Shown here in pieces: positions 7,762-16,717 of a stretch of 64,000 bases of DNA. Under the pieces are notes generated by a model. The model searched no databases, was not told the origin of the DNA, and saw only the letters and a list, made by a program, of their open reading frames with translations. This DNA is from Pseudonocardia petroleophila. Lineage in GTDB: Bacteria > Actinomycetota > Actinomycetes > Mycobacteriales > Pseudonocardiaceae. How positions within the stretch are numbered: the first letter of the stretch is position 1; the number at the start of each line of letters is the position of its first letter. The stretch spans positions 4,905,501 through 4,969,500 of the forward strand of contig NZ_CP060131.1 of the NCBI RefSeq assembly GCF_014235185.1, in the 5' to 3' direction. The translations under genes and the position numbers were made by a program.

Positions 7762-8940
7762 TCAGACGAAGGCGGAGTGCCCCGTGATCGCCCGGCCCAC
7801 GACGAGGGTGTTGATCTGCTTGGTGCCCTCGAAGGAGTACAGCGCCTCGGCGTCGGCGAAGAACTTGCCGACGCCGTAGTCGAGCACCACCCCGTTGCCG
7901 CCGACGACCTCGCGCGCGAGCGCGACCGTCTCGCGCATCTTCGTGGTGCAGTACTCCTTGGCCAGGGCGGCGTGCTCGTCGCGGGCCTCCCCCGCCTCCT
8001 GCATCTCGGCCAGGCGCACGGCCAGGCCGAGGGAGGCGGTGATGTTGCCGAGCATCCGCACGAGCAGGTCCTGCACGAGCTGGAACCCGGCGATCGGGCG
8101 GCCGAACTGCTCGCGCTCCTGGGAGTAGGCCAGCGCCAGCTCGTAGGCGGCCATCATCGTGCCGGTCGAGCCCCAGGCCACGCCGCCGCGGGTGCGGCGC
8201 AGGACCTTGTTGGTGTCGGCGAAGGAGTGCGCCTCCTGCAGGCGGTCGGCCTCGGGCACGCGGCAGCCGCTGAGCACGATGTCGGCGTTCTGCACGGTGC
8301 GCAGGGCGATCTTGTTCTCCATCTTCGTGGTGGTCATGCCGGGGTTGTCCTGCTCCACCACGAAGCCCTTGACCGAGTCGTCCGCGACGTCCCGGGCCCA
8401 GATCACGACGAGGTCGGCGAACGTGCCGTTGCCGATCCAGCGCTTCTCGCCGTCGATCACCCACTCGTCGCCCTCGCGGCGGGCGGTGGTCTCCAGGCCG
8501 CGCGCGACGTCGGACCCGCCGTGCGGCTCGGTCAGCCCGAACGCACCGATCTTCTCCATCCGCCCCATCGCGGGCAGCCAGCGCTCGCGCTGCTCGGGCG
8601 AGCCGCACAGGTCGATGCTGCCCATCGCGAGGCCGTTGTGGATGCCGAAGAAGCTGTTCAGCGACGGGTCGGTGTGCGCGATCTCCATCGACACGAACCC
8701 GATGAGCTGCCGGCGCGCGGCCGGGCCGTCGAGGCCGTCGTAGGGCAGGGACGCGATGTTCAGCCCCGCGAACCCGGGGATGAGGTGGTGCGGGAACTCG
8801 GCCTTCGTCCAGTGCTCCAGGGCGACGGGCGCGACCTCCTCCGCCAGGAACTCGCGCACCCGGCCGACGACCTCGCGCTCGTCGTCGGTGAGGGCGTCGG
8901 CGAAGCGGAAGAAGTCACCCGTCAGGGGTTCGGCGGTCAT
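7762..8940 (-). CDS. Acyl-CoA dehydrogenase, glutaryl-CoA dehydrogenase-like
   Basis: A 392-residue flavoprotein of the acyl-CoA dehydrogenase family. FAD/substrate landmarks are GAFGLTEPHGGSD (N-terminal/middle domain) and REVVGGNGV (C-terminal domain). The catalytic base region reads ALYSFEGTKQINTLVVGRAI, closest to glutaryl-CoA dehydrogenases, where the Glu of the Y-x-EGT motif is the base. The start is ATG 8940. It stands alone, ending one base after the convergent dehydrogenase gene, so the neighbours give no clue to its pathway (lysine/tryptophan or other dicarboxylate degradation). Confidence 0.85.
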   Translation of the reverse strand: MTAEPLTGDFFRFADALTDDEREVVGRVREFLAEEVAPVALEHWTKAEFPHHLIPGFAGLNIASLPYDGLDGPAARRQLIGFVSMEIAHTDPSLNSFFGIHNGLAMGSIDLCGSPEQRERWLPAMGRMEKIGAFGLTEPHGGSDVARGLETTARREGDEWVIDGEKRWIGNGTFADLVVIWARDVADDSVKGFVVEQDNPGMTTTKMENKIALRTVQNADIVLSGCRVPEADRLQEAHSFADTNKVLRRTRGGVAWGSTGTMMAAYELALAYSQEREQFGRPIAGFQLVQDLLVRMLGNITASLGLAVRLAEMQEAGEARDEHAALAKEYCTTKMRETVALAREVVGGNGVVLDYGVGKFFADAEALYSFEGTKQINTLVVGRAITGHSAFV

Positions 8941-9038
8941 CGCACCAGGGTGGCACCGGTGGCGTCCGCGCGCCCGGTCTGCGGCGCCGCCCCGGCGGAC
9001 CGCCCCGGGCCGTCGGGGCCTGCGCCTACGATCGGGGC

Positions 9039-10859
9039 GTGCTCCCCGACACCGCACCCGCCCCGCTCGACGTGCTCCGCCGCGTCTTCGGCTACGACGC
9101 GTTCCGCGGGCCGCAGCAGGAGGTGATCGAGCACGTCTGCGCGGGCGGCGACGCGCTCGTCCTCATGCCCACCGGCGGGGGCAAGTCGCTGTGCTACCAG
9201 GTGCCGTCGCTGGTCCGAGACGGCACCGGGGTGGTGGTGTCCCCGCTGATCGCGCTCATGCAGGACCAGGTCGACGCCCTGCGCGCGCTCGGCGTCCGCG
9301 CCGGGTTCCTCAACTCCACGCAGAACCCCGACGAGCGGCGCGACACCGAGCGCGCCTACCTCGACGGCGAGCTCGACCTGCTCTACCTCGCCCCCGAGCG
9401 CCTGCGCGTCCCGTCCACCCTGTCGCTGCTCGGGCGCGGGCGGATCGCGCTGTTCGCCATCGACGAGGCGCACTGCGTCGCCCAGTGGGGCCACGACTTC
9501 CGGCCCGACTACCTCGCCCTGTCCGAGGTCCACGAGCGCTGGCCCGACGTCCCCCGCATCGCGCTGACCGCCACCGCCACCGAGGCCACGCGCACCGAGA
9601 TCGCCCAGCGGCTGGACCTGACCGCGGCCAAGCAGGTCGTCGCGAGCTTCGACCGGCCCAACATCCAGTACCGGATCGCGCCGAAGAACGAGCCCCGCAA
9701 GCAGCTGCTGGACCTGCTGCGCGCCGAGCACCCCGGCGACGCCGGCATCGTCTACTGCCTCTCGCGCAAGTCGGTGGAGCAGACCGCGGAGTTCCTCGTC
9801 GGGCAGGGGATCCCGGCGCTGCCCTACCACGCGGGGCTCGACGCGGAGGTCCGCGCGCGCCACCAGTCCCGGTTCCTGCGGGAGGAGGGCGTGGTGATGG
9901 TCGCGACGATCGCGTTCGGCATGGGCATCGACAAGCCCGACGTGCGGTTCGTCGCCCACCTCGACCTGCCGAAGTCCGTCGAGGGCTACTACCAGGAGAC
10001 CGGCCGCGCGGGCCGCGACGGGCTGCCGTCCACCGCGTGGCTCGCCTACGGCCTGGCCGACGTCGTGCAGCAGCGCAAGATGATCGACGAGTCCGAGGGC
10101 GACCGCGCGCACAAGCAGCGCCTGGGCCAGCACCTCGACGCGATGCTCGCGCTGTGCGAGACCGTGCAGTGCCGCCGGGTGCGGCTGCTGAACTACTTCG
10201 GGCAGCCGGGCGAGCCGTGCGGCAACTGCGACACCTGCCTCACCCCGCCCGAGTCCTGGGACGGCACGATCCCGGCGCAGAAGATCCTCTCCACGGTGTG
10301 GCGGCTGAAGAACGAGCGCAACCAGTCGTTCGGGGCCGGGCACCTCATCGACATCGTCACGGGCAAGCGCACCGCGAAGGTCGAGCAGTTCGCCCACGAC
10401 CAGCTGACGGTGTTCGGGGTGGGCGCCGACCTGTCCGAGCCCGAGTGGCGTGCGGTCGTCCGCCAGCTGCTGGCCCAGGGCCTGCTCGCCGTCCAGGGCG
10501 CGTACCAGACCTTCGCGCTGACCGACGCCAGCTCGGAGGTGCTGCGCGGCGAGCGCGAGGTGCCGATGCGGCGCGACCCGGTGAAGGCCACCCGCACCCG
10601 GTCCCGGTCCTCCCGCGGCGACGCCCCCGCCCTTGCCCCGGAGCTGGCCCCGGTCTTCGAGCGGCTGCGGGCCTGGCGGGGGGCCACGGCCAAGGAGCAG
10701 GGCGTGCCCGCGTACGTGATCTTCCACAACGCGGTGCTGGAGGAGATCGCCACCCGCCGACCCGACTCCCTGGCCGCGCTGGGCACGATCAGCGGGATCG
10801 GGGAGAACAAGCTGGCGAAGTACGGCCAGGGCGTCCTCGACGCGCTCGCCGACGACTGA
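9039..10859 (+). CDS. recQ: ATP-dependent DNA helicase RecQ
   Basis: A 606-residue RecQ helicase. Walker A (TGGGKS, residues 45-50), the DEAH box (142-145) with the RecQ aromatic-rich loop, and motif VI (QETGRAGRDG) are clear. The zinc-binding region has cysteines in CRRVRLLNY and CGNCDTC, and a C-terminal HRDC domain follows (VPAYVIFHNAVLEEI). It unwinds branched DNA in recombination and repair. GTG 9039 lies 6 nt after TACGAT (9027-9032), so the message is probably leaderless. No operon partner. Confidence 0.95.
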   Translation: MLPDTAPAPLDVLRRVFGYDAFRGPQQEVIEHVCAGGDALVLMPTGGGKSLCYQVPSLVRDGTGVVVSPLIALMQDQVDALRALGVRAGFLNSTQNPDERRDTERAYLDGELDLLYLAPERLRVPSTLSLLGRGRIALFAIDEAHCVAQWGHDFRPDYLALSEVHERWPDVPRIALTATATEATRTEIAQRLDLTAAKQVVASFDRPNIQYRIAPKNEPRKQLLDLLRAEHPGDAGIVYCLSRKSVEQTAEFLVGQGIPALPYHAGLDAEVRARHQSRFLREEGVVMVATIAFGMGIDKPDVRFVAHLDLPKSVEGYYQETGRAGRDGLPSTAWLAYGLADVVQQRKMIDESEGDRAHKQRLGQHLDAMLALCETVQCRRVRLLNYFGQPGEPCGNCDTCLTPPESWDGTIPAQKILSTVWRLKNERNQSFGAGHLIDIVTGKRTAKVEQFAHDQLTVFGVGADLSEPEWRAVVRQLLAQGLLAVQGAYQTFALTDASSEVLRGEREVPMRRDPVKATRTRSRSSRGDAPALAPELAPVFERLRAWRGATAKEQGVPAYVIFHNAVLEEIATRRPDSLAALGTISGIGENKLAKYGQGVLDALADD

Positions 10860-10937
10860 CCCACCCCGTGGGGTCCTCCCGGGGCCCCCCCGCGCGTGGC
10901 GCGCGTCGGGCGGCGGGGGTGCTGCCATGCTCGTCCG

Positions 10938-11762
10938 ATGAGGTTCACCGCCCGGGTCGCCCTGTTCGCCGCGACGGCGGTCCTGGTCGGGTGCGGGGCC
11001 GCGGGACCCGCACCCGCGGCGTCCACGTCCACCTCCACGTCCACCTCCACGCCCACCTCGCCGCCGACCACCGTCGCCCCGCTCACCCGGGGCCCCGGGC
11101 CCACCGTCGCGGCGTCGGAACCGCGGGTCGTCGTCCTCGATCCCGGCCACAACGGCGGCAACGGCGCGAACCCCGCCGCGATCGGCCGGGAGGTCCCCGA
11201 CGGCCGCGGCGGCACCAAGGCCTGCAACACCACCGGAACCGAGACCGACGCCGGCTACCCCGAGCACGCGTTCACCTGGGACGTCTCCCGGCGGGTGCAG
11301 GCCGGCCTGGAGGACGCCGGGGTGCGGGTCGTCCTCACCCGGCCCGACGACGACGGCGTCGGGCCCTGCGTCGACGAGCGCGGCCGGGCGGGTGAGGCCG
11401 CCGACGCCGACGCGGTGGTCTCGATCCACGCCGACGGCTCGGCCCCCGCCGACAGCGGCTTCCACGTCGCACTCTCCGACCCGCCGCTCAACGCCGCCCA
11501 GGGCGCGCCCGCCCGGGAGCTCGCCGTCGCCGTCCGCGACGCGATGCGCACCGCGGGCTTCCCCGACTCCGACTACATCGGGGACCAGGCCCTGTCCCCG
11601 CGCGGCGACCTCGGCGGCCTCAACCTCGCCACCCGCCCGACCGTCCTCGTCGAGTGCGCCAACATGCGCAACCCCGGCGAGGCCGCGCTGGTGTCGAGCG
11701 AGGCCGGGAGGCAGCGCTACGCCGAGGCGATCGCCGCCGGCATCCTCGCGTTCCTGGGCTGA
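10938..11762 (+). CDS. N-acetylmuramoyl-L-alanine amidase, predicted lipoprotein
   Basis: A 274-residue cell-wall hydrolase of the Amidase_3 family, similar in plan to mycobacterial Rv3717. An N-terminal signal ends in a lipobox-like VLVGC (Cys near residue 18), then comes a Ser/Thr/Pro linker built from 12-bp repeats (STSTSTPTS) that spans the wall. Zinc ligands are expected at His in VLDPGHNG, Glu in YPEH and His in SIHADGS; the catalytic Glu is in VECANMRN. It cuts the amide bond between MurNAc and the stem peptide. ATG 10938 was chosen because it begins the signal peptide; CATGCT 6 nt upstream may be its -10. Confidence 0.88.
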   Translation: MRFTARVALFAATAVLVGCGAAGPAPAASTSTSTSTSTPTSPPTTVAPLTRGPGPTVAASEPRVVVLDPGHNGGNGANPAAIGREVPDGRGGTKACNTTGTETDAGYPEHAFTWDVSRRVQAGLEDAGVRVVLTRPDDDGVGPCVDERGRAGEAADADAVVSIHADGSAPADSGFHVALSDPPLNAAQGAPARELAVAVRDAMRTAGFPDSDYIGDQALSPRGDLGGLNLATRPTVLVECANMRNPGEAALVSSEAGRQRYAEAIAAGILAFLG

Positions 11763-11772
11763 CTCGCCCGGC

Positions 11773-14166
11773 TCAGCCGGCGTCGAGCCGGTGCAGCATC
11801 GGCGGCAGCGGCTGCGTGTGCACCACCGCGAGCCGCTGCGTGGCCCGGGTGAGCGCGACGTAGAGGTCGTTGGCCCCGCGCGGGGACTCCGCGAGCACCT
11901 CCGCGGGCTCCACCAGCACCACCGCGTCGAACTCCAGGCCCTTCGCCGAGGAGATCGGCAGGACCACCACCGGGGACTCCAGGTCGACGCTCGGGTCGGC
12001 CGGGCCGTCGGGGGTGTCGGGTCCCTGCTCGGGCTCCGCGGCCCCGAGGAGCCGCAGCCGCAGGTCGCGGACCCGCGCGGCCGGGGCGAGCACCACGGTC
12101 CGCCCGTCGGGCACCGCCCCCGACTCCTCCGCGAGCACCTTCGCGACGGTGTCGTCGAGGGCGGCGGGGTCGGCCGCGACCGCGCGCGGCGGCACGCCCG
12201 TGCTGCGCACCGAGCTCGGGGCCGCGAGCCCCGGCTCGATCACGGCGAGCACGTCGTCGGCGACGTCGGCGATCTCCGACGGGGTGCGGTAGTTGACGGT
12301 GAGCTGCTCCAGCCGCCACCGGTTCGCCACGTACGGCGAGAGCACCTGCCCCCACGACGACGCCCCGGCCAGGTCGCCGGTCTGCGCGATGTCGCCGACG
12401 AGGGTCATCGAGCGGGTCGGGCAGCGGCGCATGACGAGCCGCCACGCCATCGCGGAGAGCTCCTGGGCCTCGTCGACGATGACGTGGCCGTAGGTCCACT
12501 CCCGGTCGGCGGCGGCGCGGTCGGCGGTGGAGTCGTAGCGGCGCACGGCCTGCCGCTCGGCGAGGCGGTCGGCGTCGACGACGTCGCCGGCGCGCAGCAG
12601 CTCGTCGTCGAGGTCCTCCTCCAGGTCGAGCACGTCGAGCACGCCCTGCGCGTAGAGGACCTCCTCGCGCAGCGCAGCGGCCTCGCGCGCGGCCCGCTCG
12701 GCGCCGTCGTCGCCGAGGAGCTCGGCGGCCTCGTCGAGCAGCGGGACGTCGGCGGGGGTCCAGCGCAGGCCGGGCGGGACGTCGTCGCCGGGCGCGGGCC
12801 GCTCCAGGCGGGCCCGGTCCTCCGCCGGGATGCGGCGGGCGACCGAGCCGAGCCGGCGGGGATCGGCGAACAGGTCGGTGAGCAGCTGCTCGGCCGAGAG
12901 GGTGGGCCACAGGTCGTCGAGGGCCCGGGCGAGCTCGCGGCTCTCGGTGAGCTCCTCGCGGATGTCGGCGAGGTCGCCCGCGTCGAGGAAGCGCGCGGAG
13001 TTGAGACCCGCCCCGCCCAGCCCGCGGGCCGCCTGCTGGGCGAGCAGGTTCACGGCCTCCTTGTGGAAGATCCGCTTGGCCTCGTTGTGCGGCTTGCGCG
13101 AGCGGCGGGCCCGGGTGCGCGCGGAGTTGGCGACGTCGCGGTCGAGCCGGATCCGCTGTCCCTCCACGTCGAGCTCGACGGGGCGGCGCGGCACCTGCTG
13201 GCGGTCGCGCACCGCCGCGGCGACGACGGCGGCCATGTCGGCCCGCCCCTTCACCTCCGCGGTGGCGGCGGGTTCGGGCCGCCGCGCGTCGAGGTTCGGG
13301 AACAGCTGCCCGACGGTGCCGAGCACGACGCTGGTCTCCCCCAGCGACGGCAGCACCTGCCCGATGTAGCGCAGGAACGTGGGGTTGGGGCCGACGACGA
13401 GCACACCGCGCCGGGCCAGCCGGTCGCGGTGGGTGTAGAGCAGGTACGCGGCCCGGTGCAGCGCGACGGCCGTCTTGCCGGTGCCCGGCCCGCCCTGCAC
13501 CACCAGGACGCCCGACGGCTTGGAGCGGATGATCGCGTCCTGCTCGGACTGGATGGTGGCGACGATGTCGCCCATCCGCCCCGTGCGCCGCGCCCCGACC
13601 GCGGCGAGCAGCGCCGCCTCGCTGGTGAGCCCCGAGGACCGGGTGCCGGCGTCGACGTCGTCGAGGTCGAGCACCTCGTCGTCGATGGCCAGCAGCTCGC
13701 GGCGGCGGGTGCGCAGGTGCCGCCGCCGGCGCATGCCCTCCGGGGACGCGGCCGTGGCGGTGTAGAACGGGCGCGCCGCCGGGGCGCGCCAATCCATCAG
13801 CAGCGGCTCGTAGTCGTTGTCCTCGTCGAGCAGCCCGAGGCGGCCGATGTAGCGGCGCTCCCCCGGCGAGCCGTCGGCCTCGTCGGCGGCGTCGAGGCGG
13901 CCGAAGGCCAGGCCGTGCTCGGCGGCGCGCAGCGCGGCCAGCCGGTCGGTGTACATCGCCGCCGCGGCGTCGCGCTCGGTGAGGGCCTGCGGCGTGCCGA
14001 CGGTCTCGTCGTGCAGGGCGTCGTGCAGCCGCTGCGCGGTCTCCGCCCGCCGGGCGTCGAGGCGGCCGTAGAGCATCTCCACGTACCGCCGCTCGTGGGC
14101 GATGCCGTCGTCGGGGTCCGGGTGGGTCTCGGTACCGGGGAGCCCGGAGGACGTGCTGTCTGACAC
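11773..14166 (-). CDS. helR: RNA polymerase recycling ATPase, HelR/HelD-like
   Basis: A 797-residue superfamily 1 helicase-like protein of the actinobacterial HelD/HelR class, which removes stalled RNA polymerase from DNA and in some species confers rifamycin tolerance. Walker A is GGPGTGKTAVALHR, Walker B is VIVDEAQELS, and motif VI is ALTRATQRLAVVH. The N-terminal part has the HelD signature of a coiled region followed by PLLMDWRAPAARPFY. The start is GTG 14166 with a GAAGGTGAT ribosome-binding region. I looked for a rifamycin-associated inverted repeat upstream and saw none. It ends 10 bp from the convergent amidase gene. Confidence 0.85.
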   Translation of the reverse strand: MSDSTSSGLPGTETHPDPDDGIAHERRYVEMLYGRLDARRAETAQRLHDALHDETVGTPQALTERDAAAAMYTDRLAALRAAEHGLAFGRLDAADEADGSPGERRYIGRLGLLDEDNDYEPLLMDWRAPAARPFYTATAASPEGMRRRRHLRTRRRELLAIDDEVLDLDDVDAGTRSSGLTSEAALLAAVGARRTGRMGDIVATIQSEQDAIIRSKPSGVLVVQGGPGTGKTAVALHRAAYLLYTHRDRLARRGVLVVGPNPTFLRYIGQVLPSLGETSVVLGTVGQLFPNLDARRPEPAATAEVKGRADMAAVVAAAVRDRQQVPRRPVELDVEGQRIRLDRDVANSARTRARRSRKPHNEAKRIFHKEAVNLLAQQAARGLGGAGLNSARFLDAGDLADIREELTESRELARALDDLWPTLSAEQLLTDLFADPRRLGSVARRIPAEDRARLERPAPGDDVPPGLRWTPADVPLLDEAAELLGDDGAERAAREAAALREEVLYAQGVLDVLDLEEDLDDELLRAGDVVDADRLAERQAVRRYDSTADRAAADREWTYGHVIVDEAQELSAMAWRLVMRRCPTRSMTLVGDIAQTGDLAGASSWGQVLSPYVANRWRLEQLTVNYRTPSEIADVADDVLAVIEPGLAAPSSVRSTGVPPRAVAADPAALDDTVAKVLAEESGAVPDGRTVVLAPAARVRDLRLRLLGAAEPEQGPDTPDGPADPSVDLESPVVVLPISSAKGLEFDAVVLVEPAEVLAESPRGANDLYVALTRATQRLAVVHTQPLPPMLHRLDAG

Positions 14167-14232
14167 CGGCGGATCACCTTCACGGGCTGGAGAATCGGCG
14201 ACTATCCAAGCTACCAGCGCGCCCCGGGGGGA

Positions 14233-14258
14233 GTTTCCCGTGCCGGGTGGGCGGGTAT
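14233..14258 (+). promoter_or_regulatory. SigF/SigB-type promoter of the sigma gene (GTTT-N16-GGGTAT)
   Basis: GTTT (14233-14236), a 16-nt spacer and GGGTAT (14253-14258) match the actinobacterial SigF/SigB consensus. The GTG start of the SigF-class gene is only 8 nt downstream, which implies autoregulation and a leaderless message. Confidence 0.75.
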
Positions 14259-14266
14259 GCCCCCGA

Positions 14267-15043
14267 GTGCCCGATCACGAGGCCTCACGCGATTCCGAGT
14301 ACGGGCACCTGGCCCCGCTGTTCGCCGAGTTCGCCGCGCTGCCACCCGACCACCCCGACCGTGCCGCGCTGCGTGCGCGGCTGGTCACCGGCCACCTGCC
14401 CGTCGTCCGGCACATCGCCCGGCGCTTCTCCGGCCGCGGGGAGCCCTCCGACGACCTGGAGCAGGCGGGCACCATCGGGCTGCTCGGCGCCGTCGACCGC
14501 TTCGATCCCTCCCACGGCAGCGACTTCCTGTCCTACGCGGTGCCCACCATCACCGGCGAGATCCGCCGGCACTTCCGCGACCGCACGTGGGCGATGCGGG
14601 TGCCGCGCCGCCTCAAGGACCTGCAGGCGACGATCGCCGGGGCGGTCGGCCCGCTGTCGCAGGAGCTCGGCCGCGCCCCGCGTCCCAGCGAGATCGCCGC
14701 CCGCCTGGACATGCCCGTCGACCAGGTACTGGAGGGCCTCGACGCCCAGCAGGCCTACCGCAACACCTCGCTCGACGAGCTGGTCGCCGGCGGCGAGACG
14801 CCGCTCGCCGACACCCTCGGCGCGATCGACGTCGACATGGCGACCGTCGAGTACCGCGAGACCCTGGGCCCGCTGCTGGAGGAGCTGCCGGAGCGGGAGC
14901 GGACGATCCTCGTGCTGCGGTTCTTCGGGAACATGACGCAGACCCAGATCGCCGACCGCGTCGGGGTGTCGCAGATGCACGTGTCGCGACTGCTCGCGCA
15001 GACCCTGCGGCAGCTGCGGGAGAAGCTCAACGCGGCGGGCTGA
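14267..15043 (+). CDS. RNA polymerase sigma factor, SigB/SigF/SigG family
   Basis: A 258-residue alternative sigma factor. Region 2 is HIARRFSGRGEPSDDLEQAG through the conserved TITGEIRRHFRD. Region 3 has the linker VPRRLKDLQ and PSEIAARLDM, and region 4 is the HTH MTQTQIADRVGVSQMHVSR. This class directs general stress and differentiation genes at GTTT/GGGTAT promoters. GTG 14267 was chosen because the consensus promoter ends 8 nt before it; an upstream extension lacks conservation. Unlike M. tuberculosis sigF there is no anti-sigma (RsbW/UsfX) gene beside it. Several nearby genes carry the same promoter type. Confidence 0.92.
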   Translation: MPDHEASRDSEYGHLAPLFAEFAALPPDHPDRAALRARLVTGHLPVVRHIARRFSGRGEPSDDLEQAGTIGLLGAVDRFDPSHGSDFLSYAVPTITGEIRRHFRDRTWAMRVPRRLKDLQATIAGAVGPLSQELGRAPRPSEIAARLDMPVDQVLEGLDAQQAYRNTSLDELVAGGETPLADTLGAIDVDMATVEYRETLGPLLEELPERERTILVLRFFGNMTQTQIADRVGVSQMHVSRLLAQTLRQLREKLNAAG

Positions 15044-15509
15044 CCCCGTTGCGGCGCACCGGGACGGGCAGGACGAACCACAGCCCGACCAGCACCAGGC
15101 CGACGGCCGCTGCGGCCGGCACCGCGAAGCCGCGCCCGACGGCGACGTCGAGGACCAGCAGGACCGCGCCGGTCAGGGTCAGCGCCAGCGTCACCAGCCC
15201 GGCGAGGAACAGCCGCTGGCCGAGCGCGACCGTCGCCTGCTTGACGCCGTGCCCGAACGTGACGCGGTGCGCCGCCGCGGGCCCGACGAGCAGGCCCGCG
15301 GTCAGCACCGAGAGCAGCAGCGTCACCACGTAGGTCCAGCGCTGCACCTCGTCGATGCGCCCGAAGCGCTCGGTGAACGACAGCGACAGCAGGAACGCGA
15401 ACAGGATCTGCACACCGGTCTGGGCGACGCGCAGCTCCTGCAGCAGCTCGAGCATGTTGCGGTCGGCCCGCCGCAGCGGGCCCTCCCCGCGCTCGTCGGG
15501 CTCGATCAC
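15027..15509 (-). CDS. DUF6328-like four-helix membrane protein
   Basis: A 160-residue integral membrane protein with a charged N-terminus (about 30 residues) and four hydrophobic segments. The first follows LRVAQTGVQILFAFLLSLSF and the second ends at a conserved HRVTFG loop. This matches a widespread actinobacterial family of unknown function. GTG 15509 follows TAGCGT (15521-15516) by 6 nt, suggesting a leaderless start; this promoter overlaps the end of the PfpI gene. Its 3' end overlaps the convergent sigma gene by 17 bp. Confidence 0.75.
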   Translation of the reverse strand: MIEPDERGEGPLRRADRNMLELLQELRVAQTGVQILFAFLLSLSFTERFGRIDEVQRWTYVVTLLLSVLTAGLLVGPAAAHRVTFGHGVKQATVALGQRLFLAGLVTLALTLTGAVLLVLDVAVGRGFAVPAAAAVGLVLVGLWFVLPVPVRRNGVSPPR

Positions 15510-15518
15510 CGGCCCACG

Positions 15519-16061
15519 CTACCGGGCGAACGCGTCCACCACGGCCGCGGAGAACGCCGGGAGGTCGTCGGGGTCGCGGCTGGTCACGAGGTTGCCGTCG
15601 ACCGACACCTCCTCGTCGACGACGGTGGCGCCCGCGTTGCGCAGGTCGGTCCACACGCTGGGGAACGAGGTGAGCGTCCGTCCTTGCACCACCCCGGCGT
15701 CGATCAGCGTCCACGGGGCGTGGCAGATCGCGCCGACGGGCTTGCCCGAGCTCACGAACGCCTGCACGAACAGCCGCACGTCGTCGTCGATGCGGAGCTT
15801 GTCGGCGTTGACCGTGCCGCCCGGCATCAGCAGGCCGTCGTAGTCGTCGACCGAGACCTCGGCCGCCCTGCGGTCGACCGCGAAGGTGTCGGCCGGCTCG
15901 ATGTCGCCGTTCATGCCCTGGATCTCGCCCGTGGAGATCGAGACGAGCGAGACGACCGCCCCCTCGCCGAGCACCGCGTCACGCGGGCCGGTGAGCTCGA
16001 CCTGCTCCACGCCGTCGGTCGCGAGGATCGCGATCCGCTTGCCGTTCAACCTGTCCGTCAT
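15519..16061 (-). CDS. DJ-1/PfpI family protein (type 1 glutamine amidotransferase fold)
   Basis: A 180-residue PfpI/YhbO-class protein. The nucleophile elbow GAICHAPW gives C113-H114, and DGLLMPGG (residues 75-82) supplies the conserved glycine loop. Members are stress-induced deglycases, chaperones or proteases. The GGGTAC element 9 nt upstream of the ATG suggests control by the SigF-class sigma factor encoded 1 kb away. It is divergent from the DUF2945 gene and shares its promoter region. Confidence 0.9.
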   Translation of the reverse strand: MTDRLNGKRIAILATDGVEQVELTGPRDAVLGEGAVVSLVSISTGEIQGMNGDIEPADTFAVDRRAAEVSVDDYDGLLMPGGTVNADKLRIDDDVRLFVQAFVSSGKPVGAICHAPWTLIDAGVVQGRTLTSFPSVWTDLRNAGATVVDEEVSVDGNLVTSRDPDDLPAFSAAVVDAFAR

Positions 16062-16068
16062 GGGTGCG

Positions 16069-16096
16069 GCGTACCCCCGCCGCGGTGTGGGTACTC
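16069..16096. promoter_or_regulatory. Overlapping divergent SigB/SigF-type promoters
   Basis: Plus strand: GCGT (16069-16072), N16, GGGTAC (16089-16094), then 9 nt to ATG 16104. Minus strand: GAGT (16096-16093), N16, GGGTAC (16076-16071), then 9 nt to ATG 16061. Both fit a GNNT-N14-16-GGGTAC/T consensus as known for Streptomyces SigB. The two spacers overlap almost fully, so polymerase should occupy only one side at a time. Confidence 0.6.
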
Positions 16097-16103
16097 GCGG
16101 TCC

Positions 16104-16328
16104 ATGACCGACATCGAGGAGGGCGACCACGTCGCCTGGAAGACCCACGGCACCACCACGGAGGGCACCGTGGAGGAGGAGATCACGTCCGACACCGAGG
16201 CGGCCGGGCGCACGGTGCGGGCGTCGGAGGACGACCCGCAGTACCGCGTGCGCAGCGACAAGTCCGGCAAGGACGCCGTGCACCGGCCCGACGCGCTGGA
16301 GAAGACGGACGAGGGAAGGGCCGACTAG
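16104..16328 (+). CDS. DUF2945 (HVA1-type) small protein
   Basis: A 74-residue hydrophilic protein beginning MTDIEEGDHVAWKTHG, the signature of the DUF2945/HVA1 family of small SH3-like stress proteins of unknown function, continuing to YRVRSDKSGKDAVHRP. The start is set by the divergent GGGTAC promoter 9 nt upstream. It ends overlapping the convergent DksA/TraR gene by 4 bp. Association with PfpI and DksA-like genes fits a general-stress role (inference). Confidence 0.85.
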   Translation: MTDIEEGDHVAWKTHGTTTEGTVEEEITSDTEAAGRTVRASEDDPQYRVRSDKSGKDAVHRPDALEKTDEGRAD

Positions 16329-16678
16329 GTGACGACCGGGGTGTCGGCGTGCTCGCGGCACGTCGCCACCTCGGGCCGGGCCTCCAGGCGCTCGTCGTCG
16401 ATCGTGGCGCCGCAGACGACGCAGGTGCCGTAGCTGCCGTCCTCGACGCGCTCGAGCGCCTCCTGCACCAGCCGACGCTGGTCGGCGACGGTGTCGACGA
16501 GCAGCTCGGAGTCCATCGCCTCGGCGACCTCGGAGCCGTAGTCGCCGGGGTGCTGGCCGAGCGCGCCCTCCTCGGTGTCGCCCGAGGTCTCCGCGCGGGT
16601 GCGCTCGGCGAAGCGGGCGCGCTCGTCGAGCGACTCCAGCTCGGTGGTCAGGGTCTTCCGTGCGTGGTCGAGGTCCAC
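16325..16678 (-). CDS. DksA/TraR-type C4 zinc finger protein
   Basis: A 117-residue protein with an N-terminal coiled-coil hairpin (to about residue 80) and a zinc finger CVVCGATIDDERL followed by a CxxH pair (CREH). This is the plan of DksA-like proteins that enter the RNA polymerase secondary channel. GTG 16678 was preferred over an upstream TTG because GGAAGG lies 7 nt before it. A SigF-type promoter lies about 40 nt upstream. The second ligand pair is C and H rather than two cysteines, which is common in small TraR-like members. Confidence 0.85.
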   Translation of the reverse strand: MDLDHARKTLTTELESLDERARFAERTRAETSGDTEEGALGQHPGDYGSEVAEAMDSELLVDTVADQRRLVQEALERVEDGSYGTCVVCGATIDDERLEARPEVATCREHADTPVVT

Positions 16679-16717
16679 GGTGGGTCCTTCCGGGTGGGGA
16701 GACGTCAACGAGGCTGC

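Noticed and set aside
14167..14266. Rifamycin-associated element upstream of the helR-like gene
   Set aside because: I looked for the long GC-rich inverted repeat typical of such elements in the leader and found none. The only clear element belongs to the sigma gene on the other strand.
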